Assembly (NCBI RefSeq): GCF_036263595.1
Contig: NZ_DATAGQ010000151.1
Location: 29,990 to 93,989, forward strand
Length of the DNA: 64,000 nt
From: Geminicoccus sp036263595
Lineage (GTDB): Bacteria > Pseudomonadota > Alphaproteobacteria > Geminicoccales > Geminicoccaceae
Direction of reading: 5' to 3'
Below are positions 52,470 to 62,847 of this stretch, one piece after another. The notes under the pieces are model-generated. The model was not told where the DNA came from and ran no database searches. It worked only from the letters and a program-made list of their open reading frames with translations. A program made the translations under genes and the position numbers. The stretch's first letter is position 1, and every line of letters begins with the position of its first letter.

Positions 52470-54464
52470 CTAATTGTCCTCGGGCACGTCGCCCCGGTTC
52501 TCGGTCTTGCTCACCAGTGCACCGCAAGGAGCGTCCTCGGCCGTACCGATCTCGATGAAGGGCAGGAAAGCGGCCAAGGGTGTGAGCACGACGCCAACCG
52601 CAGCGGCAGCGACACTACGGATCCCGACGCTGGACATGTCCGGCACGACGCGCGGCTCCTTGAACGTGCCCCGCAGGTGGAGCGTCGAGGGCGCCGCCAT
52701 GAGGCTGTTGTCCTTGGGCTCGGCGTTCATGTCGAGTTCGATTGCCTCGGTGCTGAGGTTGACCGCACCTTTCAGGGTGATGAGGCTGTCGGTCGTATCC
52801 AGGACGAAGGTTCGGTCGTAGGCGATACCATCGGCCAGCTGGAAGTCCGCCACGAGGCAGCGGACGTCGAACAGCTCCTGGTCATTGCCCGGCTCATCGC
52901 CGAACAGCACAGCCAGCACCTCCGCCACGTCAAGATGAAGGGCCTCGATGATCAGGGCGCTCAAAGCGCCTTGCTCCATCGTGAGCGCCATCTGTCCGTC
53001 GCTCGTGTCGAGGATCGAACGCAGGCTGTCCCCCTCGCCCTTGATCGCGACGCGTGACGAGATGCGGCCGCGCCCATACTCGGACAGCCCGAACTCGCCC
53101 AGGAACCGTTCCAGTTCCAGACCGGTGGCTGCAACGTCCAGGTCCAGTTGGGGCGGCTTGCCCGTTGTATCCAGCGCGAGCTTCCCCTCGACGGGCGCAC
53201 CGGCGACGGTCGCCTTGAGCGGCTCGATGCGCAGGCGGCCATGGTCCAGGACCACGTGCACGTCGACGTTCTCCAGCGGCAGCTTGCCGGCGGAGATCCG
53301 CTTGCCACGGAAATGGACGTCCGCATCCAGGGCCGGCCAGCTGTCGGCGTGCAAAGGACCTTCCGGGATCACGTGGGGGCTTTCCTCGTAGTCCTCCGCC
53401 TTCTCCTCCTGTCGTGGCGAGGCGGTCTCGCCGGGACCGGCCGCCGGCTGCAGTCCGGTAAGCCCCGCGAAGTCGTCCAGGTCGAAGCGTTCAGATGTGA
53501 GATCCGCCGATACCTTCGGCCGGTCGCCTGCCGTGCTAAAGGCGGCCCAGCCTGCAATCACGCTGTCGCCGACCTTGCCGCTCAGGTCCTCCATCCTCAC
53601 CTCGTCGTTCCTGCGGGTAAGATGACCCTCAAGGGCGAATGGGGGAATCTCGGGCGCGGGGATCTCGAGAAGCTCCAGGGCCAGGGTGAGATCCTCGGCC
53701 GACATGTCGGTCTGAAGGTCGATGCCGTCGAGCGAGGCCGGATCGCTGATCGCGCCTTTCAGGGCGATCTTCGATTTGCCAAGCGTCATGCTGCCTTCCA
53801 CCGGGAACGGCTCGGTGCTGTTGGCGAGGAGTTGATAGGAACCGAACGTCCCGTCCAGATTGAGCGGCAGCTCGCCGACTTGGCCCTCCGCGTTGACCTT
53901 CATGCGCGACTGCTCGCCTTCCGAAACGGCCGTGAGCGTCGTCAGCTTCGTCGAGATGTCGCGATCAGCCTGCGCGTCATGGTAGTCGATCTGTGCATTG
54001 CGGACCGTGAGCTTGCCGACATAGGGAAGTTCGCTTCGGCTTTCGGGCTGGGCAGCATCGGCCGCTTCCTGGGAACCGAGCTGCCAGTTGGTCTCACCCC
54101 TCTCGTTCCGCTCAAGGCTTGCGACCGGCGTGTCGAGCGTCACCTCGGGAATCGTGATCTGGCCCTTCGTGACCAGGTCCCACAGGCTGACACTGGCTTC
54201 CACTGTGTCGACGGCGAGCATGTCCGGGCGGTCGCTCCACTCGGCGTTCGCGAGATGGACGTCATGAGCCCGGACCTTCAGCGTCCAGCCCCGTTCCAGC
54301 TCCAGATCACCGCGGATCGTGAACGGACGTCCCAGCGCCGAGCTGATCGCACGCTCCGCATAAGGCTTCAGGACGTTCGGGCTGACGGTATAGAAGGCGA
54401 CCGCGGCACCGCCGACCAGCAGCAAGACAACCGCGACAAGTCCGATCAGCACCTTCTTTAACAA
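52470..54464 (-). CDS. AsmA family protein
   Basis: A 664-residue envelope protein with an N-terminal membrane anchor (VLIGLVAVVLLLVGGAAVAFY, about 5-25, shown here in part) and a long periplasmic beta-rich body. AISSALGRPFTIRGDLEL and NAEWSDRPDMLAVDTVEASVS are typical of AsmA. A C-terminal AsmA_2-type region with LDGDL-like repeats follows. AsmA relatives act as bridge-like phospholipid carriers to the outer membrane. A Pro/Glu-rich linker near 335-370 divides the two halves. Not in an operon with known lipid genes. Confidence 0.9.
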   Translation of the reverse strand: MLKKVLIGLVAVVLLLVGGAAVAFYTVSPNVLKPYAERAISSALGRPFTIRGDLELERGWTLKVRAHDVHLANAEWSDRPDMLAVDTVEASVSLWDLVTKGQITIPEVTLDTPVASLERNERGETNWQLGSQEAADAAQPESRSELPYVGKLTVRNAQIDYHDAQADRDISTKLTTLTAVSEGEQSRMKVNAEGQVGELPLNLDGTFGSYQLLANSTEPFPVEGSMTLGKSKIALKGAISDPASLDGIDLQTDMSAEDLTLALELLEIPAPEIPPFALEGHLTRRNDEVRMEDLSGKVGDSVIAGWAAFSTAGDRPKVSADLTSERFDLDDFAGLTGLQPAAGPGETASPRQEEKAEDYEESPHVIPEGPLHADSWPALDADVHFRGKRISAGKLPLENVDVHVVLDHGRLRIEPLKATVAGAPVEGKLALDTTGKPPQLDLDVAATGLELERFLGEFGLSEYGRGRISSRVAIKGEGDSLRSILDTSDGQMALTMEQGALSALIIEALHLDVAEVLAVLFGDEPGNDQELFDVRCLVADFQLADGIAYDRTFVLDTTDSLITLKGAVNLSTEAIELDMNAEPKDNSLMAAPSTLHLRGTFKEPRVVPDMSSVGIRSVAAAAVGVVLTPLAAFLPFIEIGTAEDAPCGALVSKTENRGDVPEDN

Positions 54465-54615
54465 GATGACCGCCTCCGCAACCTCGTGCCCAAGAGCCTC
54501 GCGAGCTCCTTAAAGAGACGGGCGCGGCAGTCGTTTCAATCAACAGCCAAGGATTGGCGATTGCCGTCTTGCCATGATCTTGAGCTTGTCGCTGGCCAGG
54601 ATATCTCCTGGACAA

Positions 54616-54646
54616 GAAAAAGGCGCCTGCCGGATGGCAGGCGCCT
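54616..54646 (-). terminator. Rho-independent terminator of the MHS transporter gene
   Basis: On the minus strand, eleven perfect pairs (AGGCGCCTGCC with GGCAGGCGCCT) close an ATCC loop and run into TTTTTC. It begins 18 bases past the transporter stop. The best intrinsic terminator in the window. Confidence 0.88.
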
Positions 54647-54663
54647 CGTTCATCGCGCCGGGA

Positions 54664-56382
54664 TCAGGACTTGTAGTCGTCGGCGAAGATGTCCCGGTCC
54701 TTGGTCTCCGGGACGAAGATCGCGCCGATGATCACCGTCGCGCCAGCGATCACGATCGGATACCAGAGGCCGTAATAGATATCGCCTTTCCACGCGATCA
54801 TCGCGAAGGCAGTGGCCGGCAACAGGCCGCCGAACCAGCCATTGCCGATATGGTAGGGCAGCGACATCGCCGTGTAGCGGATCCGGGTCGGGAACAGTTC
54901 GACCAGGGCCGCCGCGATCGGCCCGTAGACCATGGTGACGTAGATCACCAGGACCGTGAGGATCAGGACGACCATGAAGGGCTGGCTGCGGAAGATGTCG
55001 AAGGGGTTCGACAGCTTCACGATGTTCGGGTCGCCAGCTACCGGATAGCCGTTCTCAGCAAGCGCGGTGCTGACGGCGGCAGTGAACGCATCGCCCATCG
55101 CCTTGGCTTCGGCACCCGCCTGCGACGCCTCGAAGGCCGGGATGATCTGGTCGGCGATCCTGACCGACGCGACCGTGCCGGCAGGGGCCTCTTCGACCGT
55201 ATAGTTCACCGCGTTCTTGGCGAGCAGCGCCTTGGCGACGTCGCAGGAACTGGTGAACTTCGCGGTGCCCACCGGATTGAACTGGAACGAGCAGTTGGCC
55301 GGGTCCGCCACCACGGTGACGGGCGTGGCCGCCTGGGCGGCCGCCAGCGTCGGGTTGGCTGTTTGGGTCAGCATCTTGAAGAGTGGGAAGTAGGTGAGTG
55401 CCGCCAGCAGGCAGCCCAGCAGGATGATCGGCTTGCGCCCGATCTTGTCCGAAAGCCAGCCGAAGAAGACGAAGCCGCCAGTGCCGATCAGAAGCGACCA
55501 GGCGATCAGGAGGTTTGCGGAGTAACCGTCGACCTTGAGGATGCTCTGCAGGAAGAACAGGGCGTAGAACTGGCCGGTGTACCAGACCACGGCCTGACCA
55601 GCGGTCAGACCCACCAGTGCGATGATGGCAACCTTCGCGTAGCGCCACTGGCCGAAAGCCTCGGAGAGCGGCGCCTTGGATCCCGTGCCTTCCTCCTTCA
55701 TCCGCTTGAAGGCAGGGCTCTCCTGCAGCTGCATCCGGATCCATACCGAGATGCCCAGCAGGACCACCGAGATCAGGAACGGAATACGCCAGCCCCAGTC
55801 GGCAAAGGCCTCCTCGCCCAGGGAGGAGCGCACGATCAGGATCACCAGCAGCGATAGGAACAGCCCGAGCGTCGCCGTGGTCTGGATCCAGGAGGTGTAG
55901 AAGCCGCGTCGGCCATGCGGCGCATGCTCCGCCACATAGGTCGCCGCCCCGCCATACTCGCCGCCCAGGGCCAGGCCCTGCAGGAGGCGCAGGATGATCA
56001 GGATCGTCGGGGCGAGCAGGCCGATGCTGTCGGCCGTCGGCAGGATGCCGACCAGGAAGGTCGACGCGCCCATGATGAGGATGGTGATCAGGAAGGTGTA
56101 CTTGCGGCCGACCAGGTCGCCCAGGCGACCGAACACCAGCGCGCCGAACGGACGGACCAGGAAGCCGGCGGCGAAGGCCAGGAGCGCGAAGATGTTGCGC
56201 GTGGTCTCGTCGAACTGGGTGAAGAACTTCGCGCCGATGATGACGGCCAGGGACCCGTACAGGTAGAAGTCGTACCACTCGAATACCGTACCCGCCGATG
56301 AGGCGAGGATCACCTTGCGTTCTTCCGCCGTCATCGGTTGGGCCTTGCTGCCCGAACCGGGACGACCGGCCATCGTAGCCAT
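54664..56382 (-). CDS. MHS-family major facilitator transporter with a periplasmic insert
   Basis: A metabolite:proton symporter of 572 residues, like those for alpha-ketoglutarate or citrate. The opening ILASSAGTVFEWYDFYLYG and the cytoplasmic motifs GRLGDLVGRKYTF and GWLSDKIGRKP are characteristic, as is GLALGGEYGGAATYVAEHAP. Between helices 9 and 10, about 115 extra residues carry two Cys (DPANCSFQF; TSSCDVAKAL) and no membrane segment. By topology they face the periplasm. Standard family members have about 430-450 residues. I chose the ATG at 56382, after GGGA; the extension to 56472 is not conserved. It has its own terminator. Confidence 0.88.
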   Translation of the reverse strand: MATMAGRPGSGSKAQPMTAEERKVILASSAGTVFEWYDFYLYGSLAVIIGAKFFTQFDETTRNIFALLAFAAGFLVRPFGALVFGRLGDLVGRKYTFLITILIMGASTFLVGILPTADSIGLLAPTILIILRLLQGLALGGEYGGAATYVAEHAPHGRRGFYTSWIQTTATLGLFLSLLVILIVRSSLGEEAFADWGWRIPFLISVVLLGISVWIRMQLQESPAFKRMKEEGTGSKAPLSEAFGQWRYAKVAIIALVGLTAGQAVVWYTGQFYALFFLQSILKVDGYSANLLIAWSLLIGTGGFVFFGWLSDKIGRKPIILLGCLLAALTYFPLFKMLTQTANPTLAAAQAATPVTVVADPANCSFQFNPVGTAKFTSSCDVAKALLAKNAVNYTVEEAPAGTVASVRIADQIIPAFEASQAGAEAKAMGDAFTAAVSTALAENGYPVAGDPNIVKLSNPFDIFRSQPFMVVLILTVLVIYVTMVYGPIAAALVELFPTRIRYTAMSLPYHIGNGWFGGLLPATAFAMIAWKGDIYYGLWYPIVIAGATVIIGAIFVPETKDRDIFADDYKS

Positions 56383-56660
56383 GGTCTTGGTTCCCTGATC
56401 GACGGACGCCTGCGGCGGCGAGCGGGCCAGCCGAGACCTTCCTGGTGCACCGGATCGACCATCGGCAGACATTGGGCGGCCAAGGCCCGGTCTGTTCGAT
56501 CCATTTCCTGACCTGTCGGATCGTGCGCAATACGTGCGCCAGCGAGCCGCGCCGCCGTGGACAGAGCGACGCTAACGCGATCTGCGGTGACCGGGTAGAC
56601 CCATGATCATCCAGGAAATTACGACGCGGGAGGCTTTGGTCGTTTTGGACACAGGCTGTG

Positions 56661-56736
56661 TGGTGGGCCCGGCAGGATTTGAACCCGCGACCAAGCCGTT
56701 ATGAGCGGCCCGCTCTAACCCCTGAGCTACAGGCCC
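56661..56736 (-). tRNA. tRNA-Ile (CAU anticodon, lysidine-type)
   Basis: The minus strand folds into a full cloverleaf. The acceptor stem GGGCCTG pairs with CGGGCCC with one wobble, and the 3' CCA is encoded. The D arm (GCTCAGGGGTTAGAGC), an anticodon loop with CTCATAA, and the T arm (GCGGGTTCAAATCCTGC) are present. The arms around CAT (GACTCATAATCGCTTGGTCGC-like) match isoleucine tRNAs whose C34 is changed to lysidine by TilS, rather than methionine tRNAs. It reads AUA codons after modification. Confidence 0.93.
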
Positions 56737-56826
56737 CACCGGGCGCGGGGTTAGAAGGCGTTCCGTCCATTGGCAAGAACATCATGGTGGCATACATCGG
56801 AGAAGTGACAGAGCGGATGAACCGGC

Positions 56827-57129
56827 ATGAGGACATGGACTGTCACGGTGGCCGAGAATGGCAGGGTAAGCCTGCCTATCGACCTCCGGCGTGTGTTGGG
56901 CCTGGAGCGAGGCGGCAGCATCACCTTGGAACTCGACGACGACGAGGTCAAAATCCTCACCGTGGCGGCACGAGTGCGCCGTGCGCAGGCCCTGGCCAAG
57001 AAGGCGCTCGCCGGCAAGTCCATCTCGGTCGACGACTTCTTGTCCTACAAGCGCGAGCAGCTCCGCCTGGAGGAGGCGAAGATGAAGCGCCTGGAACAGA
57101 GGGCTTCCATCGAAGATGCCGATTCTTGA
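56827..57129 (+). CDS. vapB: AbrB-family antitoxin of a VapBC-type pair
   Basis: A 100-residue protein. The N-terminal SpoVT/AbrB hairpin domain (WTVTVAENGRVSLPIDLRRVLGL) precedes a helical, charged C-terminus (KREQLRLEEAKMKRLEQR) suited to wrap the toxin. It overlaps the PIN toxin gene by 14 bases. It would repress its own operon and neutralise VapC. The pair lies 90 bases past the start of the divergent tRNA-Ile gene. Confidence 0.85.
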   Translation: MRTWTVTVAENGRVSLPIDLRRVLGLERGGSITLELDDDEVKILTVAARVRRAQALAKKALAGKSISVDDFLSYKREQLRLEEAKMKRLEQRASIEDADS

Positions 57130-57505
57130 CAGCTCGGCCCTGCTGGCCCTGCTCTTCGACGAGCCAGGTGCTCAAGTCACGATGGATGCATTGCACGAAC
57201 CCGGCACCACCATCAGTGCGGTGAACCTGGCGGAGGTTGTCGGCGTGATGGTCCGCAAGGGTGGAAGCACCACCCTCGTGCACCGGTCCTTGGACGCGCT
57301 GTCTATCCCGGTGGTCCCGTTTGACGGGTCGCTCGCCTTCGATGTCGGCGTTCTCGAAGCTTCGACGCGCGAGCAGGGCATGTCGCTGGGCGACCGCACC
57401 TGTCTCGCCCTTGCTGTGGCATGTGGTCGGCCGCTCGTCACGGCTGACCGTGCCTTGGCCCGTCAGGCCGAGAGAATGCAGGTGGCGGTCCGGATGGTCC
57501 GGTAA
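57116..57505 (+). CDS. vapC: PIN-domain ribonuclease toxin of a VapBC-type pair
   Basis: A 129-residue PIN domain. The acidic residues that hold the metal are all in place: Asp in ILDSSALLALL, Glu in VNLAEVVGV, Asp in SLGDRTCLALA, and Asp in LVTADRALA. VapC toxins cleave initiator tRNA or other structured RNA; the target here is unknown. The ATG lies within the antitoxin gene. It ends 16 bases before the end of convergent rpoD. Confidence 0.88.
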   Translation: MPILDSSALLALLFDEPGAQVTMDALHEPGTTISAVNLAEVVGVMVRKGGSTTLVHRSLDALSIPVVPFDGSLAFDVGVLEASTREQGMSLGDRTCLALAVACGRPLVTADRALARQAERMQVAVRMVR

Positions 57506-57521
57506 CCGCCACCAAGATCTC

Positions 57522-59549
<2,028 letters not shown>

Positions 59550-59686
59550 GCCGAAAACCTCCTGTCGCGGTCCTGCGGATCCGCTCACGTCGGAATTGCA
59601 AAAGCCGCTCGGTGCCCTCACCGTGCGGCGATTTTTCGGATGTTGCTAATTTGGCACGGCGGAGCCCGGCAAGAGCGCGTGCGGAA

Positions 59687-61423
59687 CTACTCCCCGACAT
59701 CGCCATCGGGTTCGACCCACGCAGAAAAAGCTGCGCGCGCACGAGCACGCAGCTCACTCTTGCCACGAAGCCTGGCCCACTGTTCGAGGACCAGTTCGTC
59801 CGACGATGCCTGGCGCTGGTATCTACCAGATGACCGATCACCAAGGATCCGGTCGACGAACTCGCCCAAGCCTGATCTGGCCAGATGGTGGGTCAGTGCG
59901 TCGGCGTCAAGCTCTGCCGACCGCTCCTCTTCCAGTGAACGCGCGTACCACTCCAGGATGTGACCGACCAGCCGCTGATGTGCGGGGATCTGCCAGTCGA
60001 AGGAGGCGACGTCCTCTTCCAAGGAGCGGAGCAGGCGTGGTTCGCGCAGGAGCGGCGCCAGCAGCGCCAGTTCCAGCCGCTCCCGATCGTCGAAGGGCCG
60101 GAGGTTGCTGCCGGGCACTTGCGCGAATGTCGCCTGCTGCTTGCGGCCCGGGGAACGGAACGGCATCAGCACGTCGAGCCGGCGCCGGAACTCGGTGACG
60201 TACTGCCGCTGCAATTCGGGATCGACGATCCTGCGGATCCGCTCGACCGCGTCACGGCGAAGAGCTGCGCGCCGCTCCGGCGTATCGATCGGACGTCCCT
60301 CGATGGCGACCGACCACAGGAAGTCGACGAGCGGCACGGCGCTGTCCACCACCCGGTGCACGGCGTCGCGTCCTTCGCTACGCAGCAGATCGTCCGGATC
60401 CTTGCCAGGCGGCAGGAACGCCACCCGCAGCGAGCGCTCGGGCGAGAGGAACGGCAGCGCCCGCTCGGCCGCCCGGTCGGCGGCACGCTTGCCGGCCTCG
60501 TCACCGTCGAAGCAGAGCACGGGCTCGGGGCTGAGCTTCCAGAGGCGCTGGAGCTGGCGCTCGCTCAAGGCCGTGCCGAGCGGTGCTACCGCGAACGGCA
60601 GCCCCGCCTCGTGCATGGCGATCACGTCGATATAACCCTCGACTACGACCGTCCGCCGTGCGGTGCGGGCGGGTGCCAGCGCCAGGTCGAGACCGTAGAG
60701 AAGCTCACCTTTATGAAAGAGAGGCGTTTCCGACGTGTTCAGGTATTTCGGCTTCACGTCACCGAACGCGCGGCCGCCAAAGCCGACGACGCGGCCCCGC
60801 TCGTCCCGGATCGGGAACATCAGCCGGTTGCGGAAGCGGTCGAAGGGTGCTCGGCCGCGCTCCTCGTCGATCAGCACGAGCCCGGCCTCGGCGATCTTGG
60901 CCAAGCTCATGCCGCGCGCCGTGAGCGCATCCACGAGCGCCCGGCCGCTGCTAGGCGCAAAGCCCAGTCCGAACCGCTCCACCTGGGCCTTTCGAAGATC
61001 GCGCCCGGCCAGGTAGGCCCGTGCCTCCCTGCCCTGCACGCCCGCAAGCTGTGCCGCGAACCATTCGGCGGCAGCGGCATTGACGGCATAAAGGTCCTGG
61101 TCGACCGCCGGCGTGGCGGGCCCTTCCCGCCTGGGGGCCGGGATGCCGGTCAGTTCCTCCAGACGCTGGAGCGCGTCGACGAAGTCGAGGTTCTCGACCC
61201 GCATCACGAAGTCGATGGCGCTGCCGTTGGCTCCGCAGCCGAAGCAGTGGAAGAAGCCCTTCTCCTCGACCACGCTGAACGAAGGAGATTTTTCCTTGTG
61301 GAACGGGCACAGCCCCTGCCACTCGCGGCCCTTGCGGACCAGGCGGACATGGCGCGCCACGATGTCCAGGAGCGGAAGCCGCGCCTTGAACTCCTCCAGC
61401 GTCAGCCGTGGCGCCCCGCTCAA
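59687..61423 (-). CDS. dnaG: DNA primase
   Basis: It makes RNA primers at the replication fork. The N-terminal zinc-binding CHC2 domain is intact (CPFH, then CFGCG). The TOPRIM core has VVVEGYIDVIAMHEAGL and FDGDEAG, and the C-terminal DnaB-binding region follows. I favour the TTG at 61423, six bases after GGGAGGGA, giving 578 residues and starting just before LTLEEFKARLPLLDIV. A TTG or ATG further up, to 61480, would add an unconserved Arg/Gly-rich stretch. rpoD follows 137 bases later; carA is divergent. Confidence 0.94.
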   Translation of the reverse strand: MSGAPRLTLEEFKARLPLLDIVARHVRLVRKGREWQGLCPFHKEKSPSFSVVEEKGFFHCFGCGANGSAIDFVMRVENLDFVDALQRLEELTGIPAPRREGPATPAVDQDLYAVNAAAAEWFAAQLAGVQGREARAYLAGRDLRKAQVERFGLGFAPSSGRALVDALTARGMSLAKIAEAGLVLIDEERGRAPFDRFRNRLMFPIRDERGRVVGFGGRAFGDVKPKYLNTSETPLFHKGELLYGLDLALAPARTARRTVVVEGYIDVIAMHEAGLPFAVAPLGTALSERQLQRLWKLSPEPVLCFDGDEAGKRAADRAAERALPFLSPERSLRVAFLPPGKDPDDLLRSEGRDAVHRVVDSAVPLVDFLWSVAIEGRPIDTPERRAALRRDAVERIRRIVDPELQRQYVTEFRRRLDVLMPFRSPGRKQQATFAQVPGSNLRPFDDRERLELALLAPLLREPRLLRSLEEDVASFDWQIPAHQRLVGHILEWYARSLEEERSAELDADALTHHLARSGLGEFVDRILGDRSSGRYQRQASSDELVLEQWARLRGKSELRARARAAFSAWVEPDGDVGE

Positions 61424-61638
61424 TCGATCCCTCCCGTGGCGTCCGACCGCCGAACGCCCGCGCAGATATCCGCGCAGCATCGAGGCTGTTCAAGGGCCAT
61501 GACGGACCTGCCCGCAATGCCTTGACCACCGCCAGTGCCGATGGCAGAAGCGGCGGGGTCGCGACACTTCTCGCGTCCGCCGTTCCGCACGTCCACATCC
61601 CAAGTGGACCTGTGTCCAGTTCTCCGGAAAGGCGCGCC

Positions 61639-62796
61639 ATGACCAACACGGGCTCAGTAAAGCCCACCGCTGCCCTCGCACTTGCCGACGGCACCGTGTT
61701 TCTCGGCCGAGGTCACGGCGCCGCTGGCCTGCGTACGGCCGAGATCGTGTTCAATACGGCGATCACAGGCTACCAGGAAATCCTGACCGACCCGTCCTAT
61801 GCCGGGCAGATCGTTACCTTCACCTTCCCCCATATCGGCAATGTCGGGGTGAACGGCGAGGACGTCGAGGCGACCACGCCGCACGCGGCCGGTGCCGTGT
61901 TTCGCGCCTGGCCGACCGAGCCCTCCAACTGGCGTGCCGAGCGCTCGCTCGACCAATGGCTGGCCGACCATGGAATCGGCGCTATCTCCGGCATCGACAC
62001 GCGCCGGCTTACCCGGCACCTACGCGACCATGGTGCGCAGAACGCTGCCCTGCAGGTGGCGCCGGACGGCCGGCTGGGCCTGGAGGCGTTGAAGGCGGCT
62101 GCCGCGGCGGCACCGTCCATGGTGGGCCAGGATCTGGCCAAGGACGTGTCCGCGACCCAGCGCTACGGCTGGGACGAGGCGCTCTGGGACCTGCCGGGCT
62201 ATGCGCACGGCAAGGCCGACGGGCCGCACGTCGTGGCGGTCGACTACGGCATCAAGAGCAACATCCTGCGCTCGCTGGCCGAGATGGGTTGCCGGATCAC
62301 CGTGGTGCCGGCGACCACGACCTCCGAGGAGATCCTGGCGCTGGATCCGGACGGCGTCCTGTTCGGCAACGGCCCGGGCGACCCGGCCGCGACCGGCGAG
62401 CATGCCGTGCCGGTGATCCGCAAGGTGGTGGACGCGGACCTGCCGGTCTTCGGCATCTGCCTGGGCCATCAGCTGCTGGGCCTGGCACTGGGGGCGAAGA
62501 CCACCAAGATGCGCTTTGGCCATCATGGCGCCAATCACCCGGTCAAGGACTTCACGACCGGCAAGGTGGAGATCACCTCGCAGAACCATGGTTTCGCGAT
62601 CGACGAGGCCGAGCTGCCCGACACCGTCCAGGTGACCCACCGCTCCCTGTTTGACGGCACCATCCAGGGCATCGCGCTGGCCGGACGCCCGGTCTTCTCC
62701 GTGCAGTATCATCCGGAAGCGTCGCCCGGCCCTGTCGACAGCCAACATCTGTTCCGACGATTTGTGGATGCCGTGCGCGCGCGACGCGCCGCCTGA
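61639..62796 (+). CDS. carA: Carbamoyl-phosphate synthase small subunit
   Basis: The glutaminase subunit that feeds ammonia to CarB for arginine and pyrimidine synthesis. The 385 residues contain FNTAITGYQEILTDPSYAGQ in the N-terminal domain and the class I amidotransferase triad: Cys in FGICLGHQLLGLA, and His and Glu in QYHPEASPGP. The ATG at 61639 has GGAAAGG upstream; a longer in-frame stretch back to 61408 overlaps dnaG and is not conserved. carB follows after 51 bases. Confidence 0.97.
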   Translation: MTNTGSVKPTAALALADGTVFLGRGHGAAGLRTAEIVFNTAITGYQEILTDPSYAGQIVTFTFPHIGNVGVNGEDVEATTPHAAGAVFRAWPTEPSNWRAERSLDQWLADHGIGAISGIDTRRLTRHLRDHGAQNAALQVAPDGRLGLEALKAAAAAAPSMVGQDLAKDVSATQRYGWDEALWDLPGYAHGKADGPHVVAVDYGIKSNILRSLAEMGCRITVVPATTTSEEILALDPDGVLFGNGPGDPAATGEHAVPVIRKVVDADLPVFGICLGHQLLGLALGAKTTKMRFGHHGANHPVKDFTTGKVEITSQNHGFAIDEAELPDTVQVTHRSLFDGTIQGIALAGRPVFSVQYHPEASPGPVDSQHLFRRFVDAVRARRAA

Positions 62797-62847
62797 ACCT
62801 CCTCAACGTCGCCCCGTCCAGAACGTTCGAACGGCCGAGCCTGATCC

